DNA of 64,000 nt. Source: Planctomonas sp. JC2975. Lineage in GTDB: Bacteria > Actinomycetota > Actinomycetes > Actinomycetales > Microbacteriaceae. Of this stretch, positions 16,093 through 27,082 are shown piece by piece. The notes beneath the pieces are model-generated. The model worked only from the letters and a program-made list of their open reading frames with translations. It had not been told where the DNA came from and did not search any database. The stretch's first letter is position 1; every line of letters starts with the position of its first letter. Both the position numbers and the translations under genes were made by a program. The stretch covers positions 2,542,001 through 2,606,000 of the forward strand of contig NZ_JABEKS010000001.1 of the NCBI RefSeq assembly GCF_012985205.1. Reading direction: 5' to 3'.

Positions 16093-18056
16093 CCGATCGC
16101 GAGGTCGAAAACGTGGATGTTCGCGTTGGCCGGCAGCTCGACGGATGCCACGGTCTTGCCTGCGGCCAACGGAACGCCGAAGCTGAAGATCCCGACCGCG
16201 TGGTTATCGCTGCTCATCGCGCCGGCCACCGGCTCATCCCCTGCCGAAGGCACCGGATGCCACCAGTCGCTGAACGCGACTGTGGCCGTGTCCGCTGTTC
16301 CGTCGCTGTAGTTGACGGTCAGAGTTCCGCTCTGGTTGCCGTGCGTCGCCAGGCCGAGGAGGCCGAGGGTACTGCCGGATCCGGACAACAGGATGGTCTC
16401 GTCGCCCGCCGCCACATTGTCGTTGCTGCCGGCAGCGGCGGTCGGCCACGTGTACGTGAGCGCACCGTGCGTGACCGCGGCTCCCGGCGTGAGTCCTGCC
16501 GCGGCGAGCGAGTCTCTGGTGAGGTACCTGCCAGATCCGTCCAGGTTGCCCGGCGACGCTGCAGTGCCGGTTCCGATGTCGTTGAACGCGTCGGCCAGCG
16601 TCGCGAACGGCTTCGGCGGTTCAGTCTTCTGCCCGTTGACCCACACGTTCGTGAACGTGACGTTGTCGGTGTACTTCGACACCGAGGATCGCTTGGCCGT
16701 GTCGACGAGCACGTTCGTGAGCGAGATGTTCGTGATGAGGTCGTCCGGGTATCCGACGGCATAGAGCGGATAGGACGCCGTGCCGACCCGCACATCCTGC
16801 AGGCTGATGTTCTTCACCACGGGGTTGAAGCCGTGGCCGGCGCCCTCGCCGTAGAAGAAGTCGACGATGAGCACGGCATCCGCGACCTCCTCGATCGTCA
16901 TGTTTCGCACGTGCACGTCGGTGATGAAGCCGCCGCGCATGGAGTTGGTCTTGAGCCGGATGCCCTCGTTGAGGTTCTTGCTGTCGCAGCGGTTGTCCCT
17001 GGCGTAGACGTTGCGCACGCCGCCGGTCATCTCGCTGCCGATCGTGATGGCTCCGTGTCCGTCGAAGAACTCGCACTGCTGGATGACGATGTTCTGACTG
17101 GGCACGTTCACCCGGCGACCGTCGGCGTTCTTGCCCGCCTTGATGGCGATGCAGTCGTCTCCGGTGTCGAACGTGCAGCCCGTGATGAGCACGCGGTTGC
17201 AGGACTCCGGGTCGCAGCCGTCGTTGTTCGGCCCGTGGCTGCTGGCGGTGACATTCTCGATCGTCACATCCGTGCACAGCACGGGGTTGAGTTGCCAGTT
17301 CGGAGTGCGGTGGGTGGTGACGCCCGAGATGAGCACCCGCTGGCAGTTGTACGGCTGGATAAGCGTCGGCCGCATGTAGTGCCCGTCGCCGAACACACGC
17401 TGCGCGACCGGAACGCCCGACTCGGCCATGGCATCGAGAGCAGCGCCGTCGGCGTCGGATGTCGGCATCCCCGGTTGCCATCCCCACGACGTGCTGCCGG
17501 TGTATGGCCACCAGGCGGTCGTGCTCGCCTGCCCGTCGATGACACCCGTACCCGTGATGGCGATGTCGGTCTTGCCGTACGCATAGATGAACGGGGAGAA
17601 GCTCATGCACTCCTCGCCGCCGAACCGGGTGAGCACGACGGGCAGGTAGGCGGCCGGATCCGTGGAGAACAGGATCCTCGCACCTTCCTCCACGTGCAGG
17701 TCGATGCGGCTCTCCAGGTGAATGGCGCCGGTGAGGTAGGTGCCCGCGGGAACCGTGAGGCGTCCGCCGCCCTTCGCCGACAACGCGGAGATCCCGGCAC
17801 GGAAGGCTTCGGTGTTGTCGGTGGTGCCGTCGCCGACGCCCCCGAACTCCGTCACCGAGCGCGTGCGCCCCGGGATGCGCGGCTTCTTGACCGAGGCGAT
17901 GATCTTCTCGGCCTCCGGCCACGGGGTGACCGGCGTCGATCCGTGCTGCACGTCGCCGAACGCGGATTCGCTGCCGACTGCCAGCAGCGTCACCGCCCCG
18001 AGGAACGAGGCGCCGCCGAGGGCGAGCGCCTCGCGTCTGCTGAGTGTCTTGGGCAT
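16089..18056 (-). CDS. Secreted GH28 polygalacturonase with C-terminal module
   Basis: 655 residues from the ATG at 18056, chosen over 18110 because AGAGGA lies upstream and it places a twin-arginine signal (LSRREALALGGASFLG) at the N-terminus. The GH28 beta-helix carries GPNNDGCDPESC, the catalytic GDDCIAIKAG, GHGAITIGSE and RLKT. The last ~165 residues (from LADAFNDIGTG) repeat the C-terminal module of the downstream CE8-GH28 protein at high identity. It likely hydrolyses polygalacturonate chains in the medium. First gene of the pectin operon, divergent from a LacI regulator. Confidence 0.93.
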   Translation of the reverse strand: MPKTLSRREALALGGASFLGAVTLLAVGSESAFGDVQHGSTPVTPWPEAEKIIASVKKPRIPGRTRSVTEFGGVGDGTTDNTEAFRAGISALSAKGGGRLTVPAGTYLTGAIHLESRIDLHVEEGARILFSTDPAAYLPVVLTRFGGEECMSFSPFIYAYGKTDIAITGTGVIDGQASTTAWWPYTGSTSWGWQPGMPTSDADGAALDAMAESGVPVAQRVFGDGHYMRPTLIQPYNCQRVLISGVTTHRTPNWQLNPVLCTDVTIENVTASSHGPNNDGCDPESCNRVLITGCTFDTGDDCIAIKAGKNADGRRVNVPSQNIVIQQCEFFDGHGAITIGSEMTGGVRNVYARDNRCDSKNLNEGIRLKTNSMRGGFITDVHVRNMTIEEVADAVLIVDFFYGEGAGHGFNPVVKNISLQDVRVGTASYPLYAVGYPDDLITNISLTNVLVDTAKRSSVSKYTDNVTFTNVWVNGQKTEPPKPFATLADAFNDIGTGTAASPGNLDGSGRYLTRDSLAAAGLTPGAAVTHGALTYTWPTAAAGSNDNVAAGDETILLSGSGSTLGLLGLATHGNQSGTLTVNYSDGTADTATVAFSDWWHPVPSAGDEPVAGAMSSDNHAVGIFSFGVPLAAGKTVASVELPANANIHVFDLAIG

Positions 18057-18140
18057 TCCAGCCGTCCTCTCCGTTGAGGTTCGGCGGCGATCCGACGGTC
18101 GCCCGGGCATGCGTGAGCCCGGATTCTCCCTGTGTCACCG

Positions 18141-18182
18141 GCGAGCGAAAAGGCATGGAAAAGAGTGAAAGATTTCGCTCGC
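18141..18182. promoter_or_regulatory. 10-bp inverted repeat in pectin operon leader
   Basis: GCGAGCGAAA (18141-18150) and TTTCGCTCGC (18173-18182) are perfect inverse copies 22 nt apart, just upstream of the pectinase start. They contain the same CGAAA/TTTCG half-site as the palindrome at 18274, so they may be spread operator half-sites or a leader hairpin. Confidence 0.55.
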
Positions 18183-18205
18183 ACTACCGAAGATTTGGTT
18201 GAGCT

Positions 18206-18221
18206 GTGAACAATTGATCAC
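18206..18221. promoter_or_regulatory. Near-perfect 16-bp palindrome in divergent pectin promoter region
   Basis: GTGAACAATTGATCAC is palindromic except for one base pair. It sits between the pectinase operon and its divergent LacI regulator and is AT-rich for this genome, consistent with an operator or promoter element. Confidence 0.5.
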
Positions 18222-18273
18222 GATAGATCCCCGATATCCCGGCTGTCAACGATGCGCTATCATGGATTTGTTG

Positions 18274-18288
18274 GCCGAAACTTTCGGC
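18274..18288. promoter_or_regulatory. LacI-type operator GCCGAAACTTTCGGC
   Basis: Seven-base arms are perfectly complementary around a central C. The CGAAA-N-TTTCG core resembles operators of LacI-family regulators of plant-polysaccharide genes in actinobacteria. It lies about 100 bp upstream of the regulator start at 18391 and about 220 bp from the pectinase start. Confidence 0.65.
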
Positions 18289-18390
18289 AGAGCTCACTCG
18301 CAGTGCTCGTCGAAACCAGGCCGGACGATAGTGGCCGATCTTGTCTGCAGATGGGCGAGAGCGAGAGGCAATCGAAAAGGTGGCAGTGCG

Positions 18391-19389
18391 ATGACGACGG
18401 TGACGGATCGGGTCACTCTGCAACAGGTCGCGGATCTGGCGGAGGTGTCCGTGCCGACCGTGTCGAAGGTGCTCAACGGACACGACGACATCGCGGCCGA
18501 GACGAGGCAGCGCATCGAGTCCGCGATCGCCCAAACCGGCTACCAGCGCCGCCACACCTCGCGCCGCACCGGCGGTCTGATCGACCTGGTCTTCGGCGAC
18601 CTCAGCCCGTGGTCGGTGGACATCATCCGCGGAGCCGAGGAGGCGGCGCTCCACGCCGGCCTGCGGGTGGCGGTCTCCGTCGCGAAGAACCGGGGCGACA
18701 TCGGCCAGTGGATCAACAGCGTGGAGCGCGGCAACACCGACGGCGTCATCCTCACGCTCAGCGACCTGTCGGATGCTGCGTGGGCGCGACTGCGCAAGCT
18801 CAAGAAGCAGATCGTGGTGATCGATCCCGTTGGGCAGCCGGAGGCGGGCATCCCGTCGATCGGTTCCTCGAACTGGGCAGGAGGCATGCAGGCCACCGAA
18901 CACCTGCTCACGCTCGGCCACCGGCGCATCGCCACCATCACCGGTCGCATCGACACGCTCTGCGCTCAGGCACGACTCGACGGATACCGGGCAGCACTCG
19001 CCCGCGCGGGAGTCGACGCGGATCCTGCACTGGTCGCCGAGGGCGACTTCCGCTTCGAGTCGGCGCTGACCTCGGCCGGCAGACTGCTCGAGCTCGACGA
19101 TCCGCCCACCGCGATCATCGCGGCGAGCGACGTGCAGGCGATGGGTGTCTACGAGGCGGCACGGCGGCACGGGCTGCGCATCCCGGACGATCTCAGCGTC
19201 GTCGGATTCGACGACATCCCGTCCGCAGGATGGATGGCACCCCCGCTCACCACCGTGCGACAGCCGCTCGCCGAGATGGCCTCGCTCGCGGTCAAGATGC
19301 TGGTCGCCGGCAACTCCGCCGACTACAACAACCGCGCTGAGCTGTCCACGAACCTCGTGGTGCGCGCGAGCACGGCGTCGCCGCGCTGA
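18391..19389 (+). CDS. LacI-family regulator of the pectin operon
   Basis: 332 residues from the ATG at 18391, preceded by AAAAGGTGG. HTH segment VTLQQVADLAEVSVPTVSKVLNGHDDI is followed by the hinge region and a sugar-sensing domain ending SVVGFDDIPSAGWMAPPLTTVRQ. The hinge region (QTGYQRRHTSRRTGGLIDLVF) belongs to a branch often found beside xylan and pectin genes. Divergent from the GH28 operon with three candidate sites between; likely a repressor released by a galacturonide or related sugar. Confidence 0.93.
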   Translation: MTTVTDRVTLQQVADLAEVSVPTVSKVLNGHDDIAAETRQRIESAIAQTGYQRRHTSRRTGGLIDLVFGDLSPWSVDIIRGAEEAALHAGLRVAVSVAKNRGDIGQWINSVERGNTDGVILTLSDLSDAAWARLRKLKKQIVVIDPVGQPEAGIPSIGSSNWAGGMQATEHLLTLGHRRIATITGRIDTLCAQARLDGYRAALARAGVDADPALVAEGDFRFESALTSAGRLLELDDPPTAIIAASDVQAMGVYEAARRHGLRIPDDLSVVGFDDIPSAGWMAPPLTTVRQPLAEMASLAVKMLVAGNSADYNNRAELSTNLVVRASTASPR

Positions 19390-19499
19390 CGCGCGACGGT
19401 CACTCACCCCGAATTGCTGGCGCACGTTGTCGCTTCCGTACCCGGTCACGACAAGAAGGGCCAGACATTCGACGGCCCGAAGCGGATGGCCGGACTCGG

Positions 19500-20747
19500 C
19501 TAGCGCAGGCGGCGGCCGTGCGCCAGGTCGATGAGCCGCACCAGCACGTCGCCGGATCGAAGGCCGTTGTGCTCGTGCTCGCTCGTCACCCACGGCGTCA
19601 CACCGGGCAGCAGTGCCGCTGTCTCCATCGAGAACTCGAACGGCACGTACGCGTCGTTGACGTAGACGGCTGCGGCGCCCTTCGCTCCGGACGCCTGCAG
19701 CGCATCCGCGTCGTACAGTCGGGGCCACTCGAACTCCGCGAGCTGGAGCGTGACGTCCTGCCACGGCTGCAGTCCAGGGACGGTGTCGAGCCAATCGCGG
19801 TGCACGTGCTCGCCGGTGAGGAGCGTGGGATCCGCTCGGAAGTCGTCAGGTTCGACGCGCTCGGCTGACCAGCGGGTGGCGTGTCCGTCGGCGTAGCTCG
19901 ACTCGTGGAACACGTAGTAGAGCGGGTTGCGGGCCGAGAACGGGAGGGCGTGGGCGAGATCGTGACGGAACGCGTTGGTCGCCGGATCCTGGTCGAGGAG
20001 CGACCAGACCGTCTGCCATCCGTCGTTCGTGCCTAGCAGCATGCCGATCGACCGAAGCCGCGAGACCGAGACGACCTCGCCGTCTGGCAGGACGATCCGT
20101 CCGGCGTGGGCGAGGTCGACGAGCCGGCGCACGGCATCCCTGTGCTCCGGGAATCGGCGGTAGTACCGCAGGGACTCGGTGCGCATCTTGTCGTACGTAA
20201 GCGCGTAGACGTCGTCGGGGTGACGACCGACGGCACTCAGGCCGCCAGTGAGGTAGACGTGCTCGAGGGATGCGGCATCCGTCGTCAGATAGGCCAGCGT
20301 CGTGAAGCCTCCGAAGGACTGGCCGAGTACGCTCCAGGTGGATGCGCCGAGGTGCTCGCGCATTGCCTCGCAGTCGCGCACGATCGAATCGGCGCGCAGA
20401 TGCGTGAGGTATTCGGCGACCGCGGATGCTCCGCGGTCCAGGTCAGCGTCGCTCACCGGCGTCGACTTGCCGGTGCCGCGCTGGTCGATCATCACGACCC
20501 GGTGATGAGCAAGGGCGTAGTCCAGCCAGTACGGATCCGTCGAGGAGTGGAACGCACGAGGCGCCTCGAATCCGGGTCCGCCCTGCAGGTAAACCAGGTA
20601 CGGAAGGTCTGCGCCGCCCTCCCGGGAGATGACGGATGCGTGCACCTCGATGGTGCGGGCATCCGCGGGCTCGTTCCACACCAGCGGAACGGTGATGGTG
20701 TGGTCGTCGACGGTGAGGTCCTGCATGCGTCGGGTTGTCACGGACAT
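19500..20747 (-). CDS. Proline iminopeptidase-like alpha/beta hydrolase (S33)
   Basis: 415 residues. Alpha/beta hydrolase with the oxyanion motif LQGGPGFEAP, MIDQRGTGKSTP and the nucleophile Ser in VLGQSFGGF, matching the S33 prolyl aminopeptidase group; the catalytic His is probably in SEHEHNGLRSG near the end. It should release N-terminal proline from short peptides in the cytoplasm. TAGACT ends 6 nt before the ATG at 20747 and no ribosome-binding site is seen, so a leaderless mRNA is likely; a GTG at 20750 is an alternative start. Confidence 0.92.
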   Translation of the reverse strand: MSVTTRRMQDLTVDDHTITVPLVWNEPADARTIEVHASVISREGGADLPYLVYLQGGPGFEAPRAFHSSTDPYWLDYALAHHRVVMIDQRGTGKSTPVSDADLDRGASAVAEYLTHLRADSIVRDCEAMREHLGASTWSVLGQSFGGFTTLAYLTTDAASLEHVYLTGGLSAVGRHPDDVYALTYDKMRTESLRYYRRFPEHRDAVRRLVDLAHAGRIVLPDGEVVSVSRLRSIGMLLGTNDGWQTVWSLLDQDPATNAFRHDLAHALPFSARNPLYYVFHESSYADGHATRWSAERVEPDDFRADPTLLTGEHVHRDWLDTVPGLQPWQDVTLQLAEFEWPRLYDADALQASGAKGAAAVYVNDAYVPFEFSMETAALLPGVTPWVTSEHEHNGLRSGDVLVRLIDLAHGRRLR

Positions 20748-20864
20748 CACCGCAGTCTAGGTCGGCACATCGCTGCTCGGCCCGGCAGCTGCGCCGCTTG
20801 CCCGGCCGAGAACCGGCGAGCGCGGCGCACTGGTGCGCACACGGTGCGACGGAGCCGGGTCCGA

Positions 20865-21680
20865 TCAGGCGTACCCGAACTGCTTGCGGGTGAGAGCGTC
20901 GAAGGTGCGGTCCGGCAGCAGCGTCGCCATGGCGACGGCGATGTTCGCACCGGCGCCGATGCGGTAGCGCGTGTGCGGGTGCGGGGTGAGCGCGGCCTTC
21001 ACGATGAGCCGGGCGACGGCGTCCGGGGTCGACATCTGCCTGGCGAGGGCCGGGCTGGAGAAATAGCGGCGCATTGCGGCGGCCATGCTCGCGTAGGGAC
21101 CATCACCTGAGGTCTCGGCCAGGCGCTCCATGGCCGTGTCGTGCCAGTCCGTCGCCACATAGCTTGGCTGCACCAGGGTGACGTCGATGCCGAACTGCGC
21201 GACCTCACCGCGGAGCGAATCGGAGAGGGCCTCGAGGGCGAACTTCGAGGCGTGATACCAGCCGCCGAGCGGGGCGGCGAACTCACCGGCGAGCGACGAT
21301 ACGTTGACGATGCGTCCGTGGCGGGCATCGCGCATGCCGGGGAGTACCGCCTGGATGAGGCCGACCGCGCCGAGCACGTTGACCTCGAGCTGCTGGCGCG
21401 CCGCGTCGAGCGAGGTCTCCTCGACCGTGCCGAACTCGCCGTAGCCGGCGCAGTTGATGAGGATGTCCACTCTGCCGACCCGCTCGGTCGCCTGGGCGAC
21501 GGCGGCGCGGATGGAGGCGTCATCCGAGAGGTCGAGCTTCACCGGGATGACGCCCTCGATCGCCGCGACGGCGTCTGTGTTTCGGGCGGCGCCGAAGACC
21601 GTCAGGCCCCGCTCGACGAGCAGCGCCGCGGTACGTGCGCCGATTCCGGATGATGCTCCCGTGATGAGTGCAGTGCTCAT
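20865..21680 (-). CDS. Short-chain dehydrogenase/reductase
   Basis: 271 residues, classical SDR. NADP-binding TGASSGIGARTAAL, NCAG, catalytic Ser in NVSSLAGEF and YHASK are all intact. AAAGGA precedes the ATG at 21680. It is divergent from a TetR regulator whose putative operators cover the 57-bp spacer, so it is probably induced by a small molecule that it then oxidises or reduces. Substrate unknown. Confidence 0.94.
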   Translation of the reverse strand: MSTALITGASSGIGARTAALLVERGLTVFGAARNTDAVAAIEGVIPVKLDLSDDASIRAAVAQATERVGRVDILINCAGYGEFGTVEETSLDAARQQLEVNVLGAVGLIQAVLPGMRDARHGRIVNVSSLAGEFAAPLGGWYHASKFALEALSDSLRGEVAQFGIDVTLVQPSYVATDWHDTAMERLAETSGDGPYASMAAAMRRYFSSPALARQMSTPDAVARLIVKAALTPHPHTRYRIGAGANIAVAMATLLPDRTFDALTRKQFGYA

Positions 21681-21696
21681 GATGTGATGTCCTTTC

Positions 21697-21737
21697 TGTG
21701 AACGACATTCACAGTAACAAAGACTACAGTGAATGTC
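21697..21737. promoter_or_regulatory. TetR-type operators between SDR and TetR genes
   Basis: TGTGAA-N5-TTCACA (21697-21713) is one dyad. A second, overlapping dyad is GACATTCAC (21704-21712) with GTGAATGTC (21729-21737). The right arm ends at the TetR start codon and the TACAGT -10 box lies inside, so a bound repressor would block both genes. Confidence 0.65.
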
Positions 21738-22391
21738 ATGCACAGTTCGGAAAGCCGGGCGCTCAAGGTGCTCTGGGGTGTCGAGACCACACCGGTGCGC
21801 GGGCCGAAGGCGCGCTTCAGCCCTGAGGAGGTCGCGGCATCCGCCGTGGAGTTGGCGGATGAGATCGGGCTCGATGCCGTCTCTCTCGCCCGCGTCGCCG
21901 CTCGCCTCGGCATGACGACGACTGCGCTCTACCGCTACGTCGACGCCAAGGCGACGCTGGTCGAACTGATGGTGGACGCCGCGATCGGCGATCCGCCCGG
22001 CATCGCCGGCCGGGACTGGCGGGCCCGCGCCCGGAAGTGGGTGCGGCTGCTCGCTGACCGGTACGCGGCGCATCCCTGGCTGACCGACGTGAAGGCGACG
22101 GGGATGCCGCGCCAGCCCCGACCGTACGCCTGGATCGACGCGCTCGTGAGCGGGATCCCGCCGACATCGGGCGTGGACGCGCTACGCCTGGCGTTGCTGC
22201 TGGACAGCCTCATCCGCTCGTACGCGACGCTCGAGCGGTCCGTGACCGCCGCGGATCCGGAGCCGTGGCTGGCAGCTGCCGTCGCCGAACGGTTCCCTGC
22301 ACTGGCGGCGGCGCCGCAGCAGGACGTCTCGGATGCGCGAGCCGAACTCGACTACGCGGTCGACGCCGTGCTGCGCGGAGTTGCGTCCTGA
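21738..22391 (+). CDS. TetR-family regulator
   Basis: 217 residues. The N-terminal HTH (VAASAVELADEIGLDAVSLARVAARLGMTTTALYRYVDAK) and the all-helical C-terminal half resemble the TetR/ActII subgroup with a tetracycline-repressor-like C-domain. The start is the ATG at 21738 with TACAGT 7 nt upstream and no Shine-Dalgarno, suggesting a leaderless transcript. Divergent from the SDR gene, which it probably represses. Confidence 0.92.
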   Translation: MHSSESRALKVLWGVETTPVRGPKARFSPEEVAASAVELADEIGLDAVSLARVAARLGMTTTALYRYVDAKATLVELMVDAAIGDPPGIAGRDWRARARKWVRLLADRYAAHPWLTDVKATGMPRQPRPYAWIDALVSGIPPTSGVDALRLALLLDSLIRSYATLERSVTAADPEPWLAAAVAERFPALAAAPQQDVSDARAELDYAVDAVLRGVAS

Positions 22392-22444
22392 GTTCTGCGG
22401 CGATCGGATCCCGTCGTCCACCGCTGAACGAGGCCTCTGCCAGG

Positions 22445-24444
<2,000 letters not shown>

Positions 24445-24445
24445 C

Positions 24446-25474
24446 ATGTACGGAGCGATCCTGTACGGCCCCGGCGACGTGCGGTACGAGTACCGCGAAG
24501 ACCCCGGCATCATCGAGCCGACGGATGCGGTCATCAGGGTGACGGCATCCTGCGTCTGCGGATCGGATCTGTGGACGTATCGCGGCATCAACAAGGTGCG
24601 ACGACCGATTCCGATGGGCCACGAATACGTCGGGATCGTCGAGGAGATCGGCGGCGACGTGAAGAACGTGAAGGTCGGCGATTTCGTCGTCGGCTCCTTC
24701 ATGGCCTCGGACAACACGTGCGAGATCTGCAAGGCCGGGTACCAGTCCCGCTGCGTGCACGTGCACTCGATGGGCAGGGAGGGCGCGCAGGCCGGCCTCC
24801 TGCGGGTGCCGCTGGCAGACGGCACTCTTGTCGCGACCCCCGGAATCCCGGATGCTGACATCGTCCCTTCCCTGCTCGCCGCCTCGGACGTGCTCGGCAC
24901 CGGATGGTTCGCCGCCGTCGCCGCCGAGGTGCAGCCCGGCAAGACCGTCGCAGTCGTCGGTGACGGGGCGGTCGGATTGCTCGGCGTGCTCGCCGCGAAG
25001 CAGCTGGGCGCCGAACGGATCATCGCGATGTCCCGCCACGAATCACGGCAGCGTCTCGCGCTCGAGTTCGGCGCGACCGACATCGTGACCGAGCGCGGCG
25101 ACGACGGCGTTGCCCGCATCAAGGAGCTCACGAACGGGCTCGGTGCGCACTCCGTGATCGAAGCGGTCGGCACGCAGGAGTCGATGATGCAGGCGATCCG
25201 TGCGACCCGTCACGGCGGACACGTCGGATTCGTCGGCGTCTCGCACGACGTCGCCGTCCCCGGCGAGGAACTCTTCTACGCCACCGTGCACCTGATGGGC
25301 GGACCGGCGCCCGTTCGCCGTTTCCTGCCCGACCTCATCGACCGCATCTGGCGACGCGAGATCGACCCTGGCAAGGTGTTCGACCTCACGGTGCCGCTCT
25401 CCCAGGTGGCGGAGGCCTACGCGGCGATGGACGAGCGCCGCGCGATCAAGGCGCTGCTGACCCCGGAGGGGTAG
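24446..25474 (+). CDS. Zinc-dependent alcohol dehydrogenase
   Basis: 342 residues, medium-chain dehydrogenase. Catalytic zinc ligands lie in SCVCGSDLW and MGHEYVG, and the Rossmann motif is VVGDGAVGLLGV. The structural-zinc lobe (SDNTCEICKAGYQSRC) has three Cys; the usual first Cys is absent, so this zinc site may be weak. GAGGAG overlaps the end of the CMD gene. Cytoplasmic, NAD(P)-dependent; substrate unknown. Second gene of the CMD-ADH-MDR run. Confidence 0.93.
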   Translation: MYGAILYGPGDVRYEYREDPGIIEPTDAVIRVTASCVCGSDLWTYRGINKVRRPIPMGHEYVGIVEEIGGDVKNVKVGDFVVGSFMASDNTCEICKAGYQSRCVHVHSMGREGAQAGLLRVPLADGTLVATPGIPDADIVPSLLAASDVLGTGWFAAVAAEVQPGKTVAVVGDGAVGLLGVLAAKQLGAERIIAMSRHESRQRLALEFGATDIVTERGDDGVARIKELTNGLGAHSVIEAVGTQESMMQAIRATRHGGHVGFVGVSHDVAVPGEELFYATVHLMGGPAPVRRFLPDLIDRIWRREIDPGKVFDLTVPLSQVAEAYAAMDERRAIKALLTPEG

Positions 25475-25508
25475 GCAAACGACCAGGCGCACGAGGGGGG
25501 AGCGAACC

Positions 25509-26411
25509 ATGAGGGCAGCTCGATTCAGCAGCTTCGGCGCACCGGACGTGCTGGAGATCGTGGACGTGCCGGATCCGCACCCCGCTCCTGGCGAGATCCG
25601 CATCGCCGTGAAAGCCGCGGGCGTCAACGCCAGTGATTGGAAGAAGCGGCAGGGTCTCATGGATCCCCAGCTGCCGCAGACCCTCGGATACGAGGCAGCC
25701 GGCATCGTCGACGAACTGGGCCCCGGTGTCGACGACGTCGTACTCGGCGATCGCGTCTTCGGCTTCTGCACCGACGGCGCCGCCCAGGCGGAACTGGCGG
25801 TGCTGTCCGTCTACGCTCCGATCCCATCGACGCTCGGCTTCGCAGATGTCGCGGCGCTGCCCGCATCCGTCGAGACCGCTGCCCGCGCGCTCGACCAGCT
25901 AGGGCTGGGCGCCGGTGACACGGTGCTCATCAACGGTGCCTCCGGCAACGTCGGAGGGGCGGCGGTACAGCTCGCGGTCGCGCGCGGGGGCCGCGTGATC
26001 GGATCCGCGGGTGCCTCCAGCCAGGAGTACGTGCGCCCGTTGGGAGCCGAGCCCGTCGTTTATGGCGAGGGACTAGGCCGACGGGTGCGGGAGCTCGCCC
26101 CCGACGGAGTCGACTTCGCGTTGGACGTGGCGGGCAACGGCATCCTGCCCGAACTCATCGAGTTGGCCGGCGGCCCGGACCGTGTCATCACGCTCGCGGA
26201 CTTCGCCGGAGCGCAGGAGCACGGCGTGCGCTTCAGCCGTGGCGACACGGGTAGGGCGATGTACGTGCTGGGCGAGCTGCCCGGACTGATCGAGTCCGGG
26301 GCGTTCACGCTCCCGCAGGTGACGACGTTCCCCCTGGCGGACATCGCCGAGGCTCATCGAGCCGGCGAACAAGGCCGTGTTCGCGGCAAGCTCGTGCTCG
26401 TCGTCGACTGA
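25509..26411 (+). CDS. Zinc-free quinone-oxidoreductase-like MDR
   Basis: 300 residues, medium-chain reductase without zinc ligands. KAAGVNASDWKKRQG, LGYEAAGIVDELGPGV, and the nucleotide-binding VLINGASGNVGGAAVQLAVARG are typical of NADPH:quinone reductase-like proteins. A GGGGGGAG Shine-Dalgarno precedes the ATG. It follows the zinc dehydrogenase by 34 bp and probably belongs to the same transcript. A short 7-bp hairpin (26432-26447) lies at the junction with the convergent GNAT gene. Confidence 0.93.
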   Translation: MRAARFSSFGAPDVLEIVDVPDPHPAPGEIRIAVKAAGVNASDWKKRQGLMDPQLPQTLGYEAAGIVDELGPGVDDVVLGDRVFGFCTDGAAQAELAVLSVYAPIPSTLGFADVAALPASVETAARALDQLGLGAGDTVLINGASGNVGGAAVQLAVARGGRVIGSAGASSQEYVRPLGAEPVVYGEGLGRRVRELAPDGVDFALDVAGNGILPELIELAGGPDRVITLADFAGAQEHGVRFSRGDTGRAMYVLGELPGLIESGAFTLPQVTTFPLADIAEAHRAGEQGRVRGKLVLVVD

Positions 26412-26438
26412 GCGGTCGACCGGGGGTTCGAACGGCTT

Positions 26439-26918
26439 TCAAGCCGTCGCCGTGGCATCAACGTGCTCGGCGAGCGCCAGCGACCAGGCGACTTCACGGC
26501 CCAGCTGACCAGTACTGCGGAACAATTCCACCTGATGAGAGCCCGCGAGCACGGATGCCAACTGGTCGCGATCCGCTGCAGCGAATCCGAGCTTCTGCCA
26601 GAACGGTCCCGACCGGCGTGAGAACAGCCAGGCGCGTTCCGCTCCCGCGCCGCGTGCGGCATCCAGCGCGAAGCGGGCCAGGCGGGATCCCGCACCGGCC
26701 GTCCGCCGGTCCTGCGCGACGGCGACGCTGCGGATGAGCGCGTGGCGGCCGTCAGCACTGAGCTCGAATCCGGTGCTGCCGACGATGACGCCATCCGGAT
26801 CCCGCTCGACCCAGAGCCTGACGCCCGGCGCCTCCAGCCCGGCCAGCGTGAGGTCGGCTTCGCCGAGGAACGAGCGCAACGCGTCGACATCCGACGGGGT
26901 GACGGGGGCGAGGAGCAC
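26439..26918 (-). CDS. GNAT-family acetyltransferase
   Basis: 159 residues from a GTG at 26918, chosen because AAGGA lies 7 nt upstream; a longer frame upstream has no site. GNAT core: GVRLWVERDPDGVIVGSTGFEL, RSVAVAQDRRTAGAGSRLARFALDAAR (acetyl-CoA loop, with AGAG in place of the usual GxGxG/A) and FWQKLGFAAADR. Resembles ArsN2-like GNATs, but the acceptor is unknown. Convergent with the MDR gene. Confidence 0.88.
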   Translation of the reverse strand: MLLAPVTPSDVDALRSFLGEADLTLAGLEAPGVRLWVERDPDGVIVGSTGFELSADGRHALIRSVAVAQDRRTAGAGSRLARFALDAARGAGAERAWLFSRRSGPFWQKLGFAAADRDQLASVLAGSHQVELFRSTGQLGREVAWSLALAEHVDATATA

Positions 26919-27082
26919 ATGACGATCCTTGCGTACGCGCCTGGAGGTCCCCGCGGTGTCCGTGATGTCGGCCCGAGACCTGGCCTCCGATTTGTGCGCG
27001 TCACCGGTACAAGGAAGCGCTCGCAGCCTCCTCCTGACGGCGCCGATCTGCGAACCATCGTGCGCCACGAGATGATGCCAGG

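Noticed and set aside
26425-26447. GGTTCGAAC, resembling a tRNA T-loop
   Set aside because: No matching T-stem, anticodon arm or acceptor stem nearby; it is the junction of convergent genes with a short hairpin.
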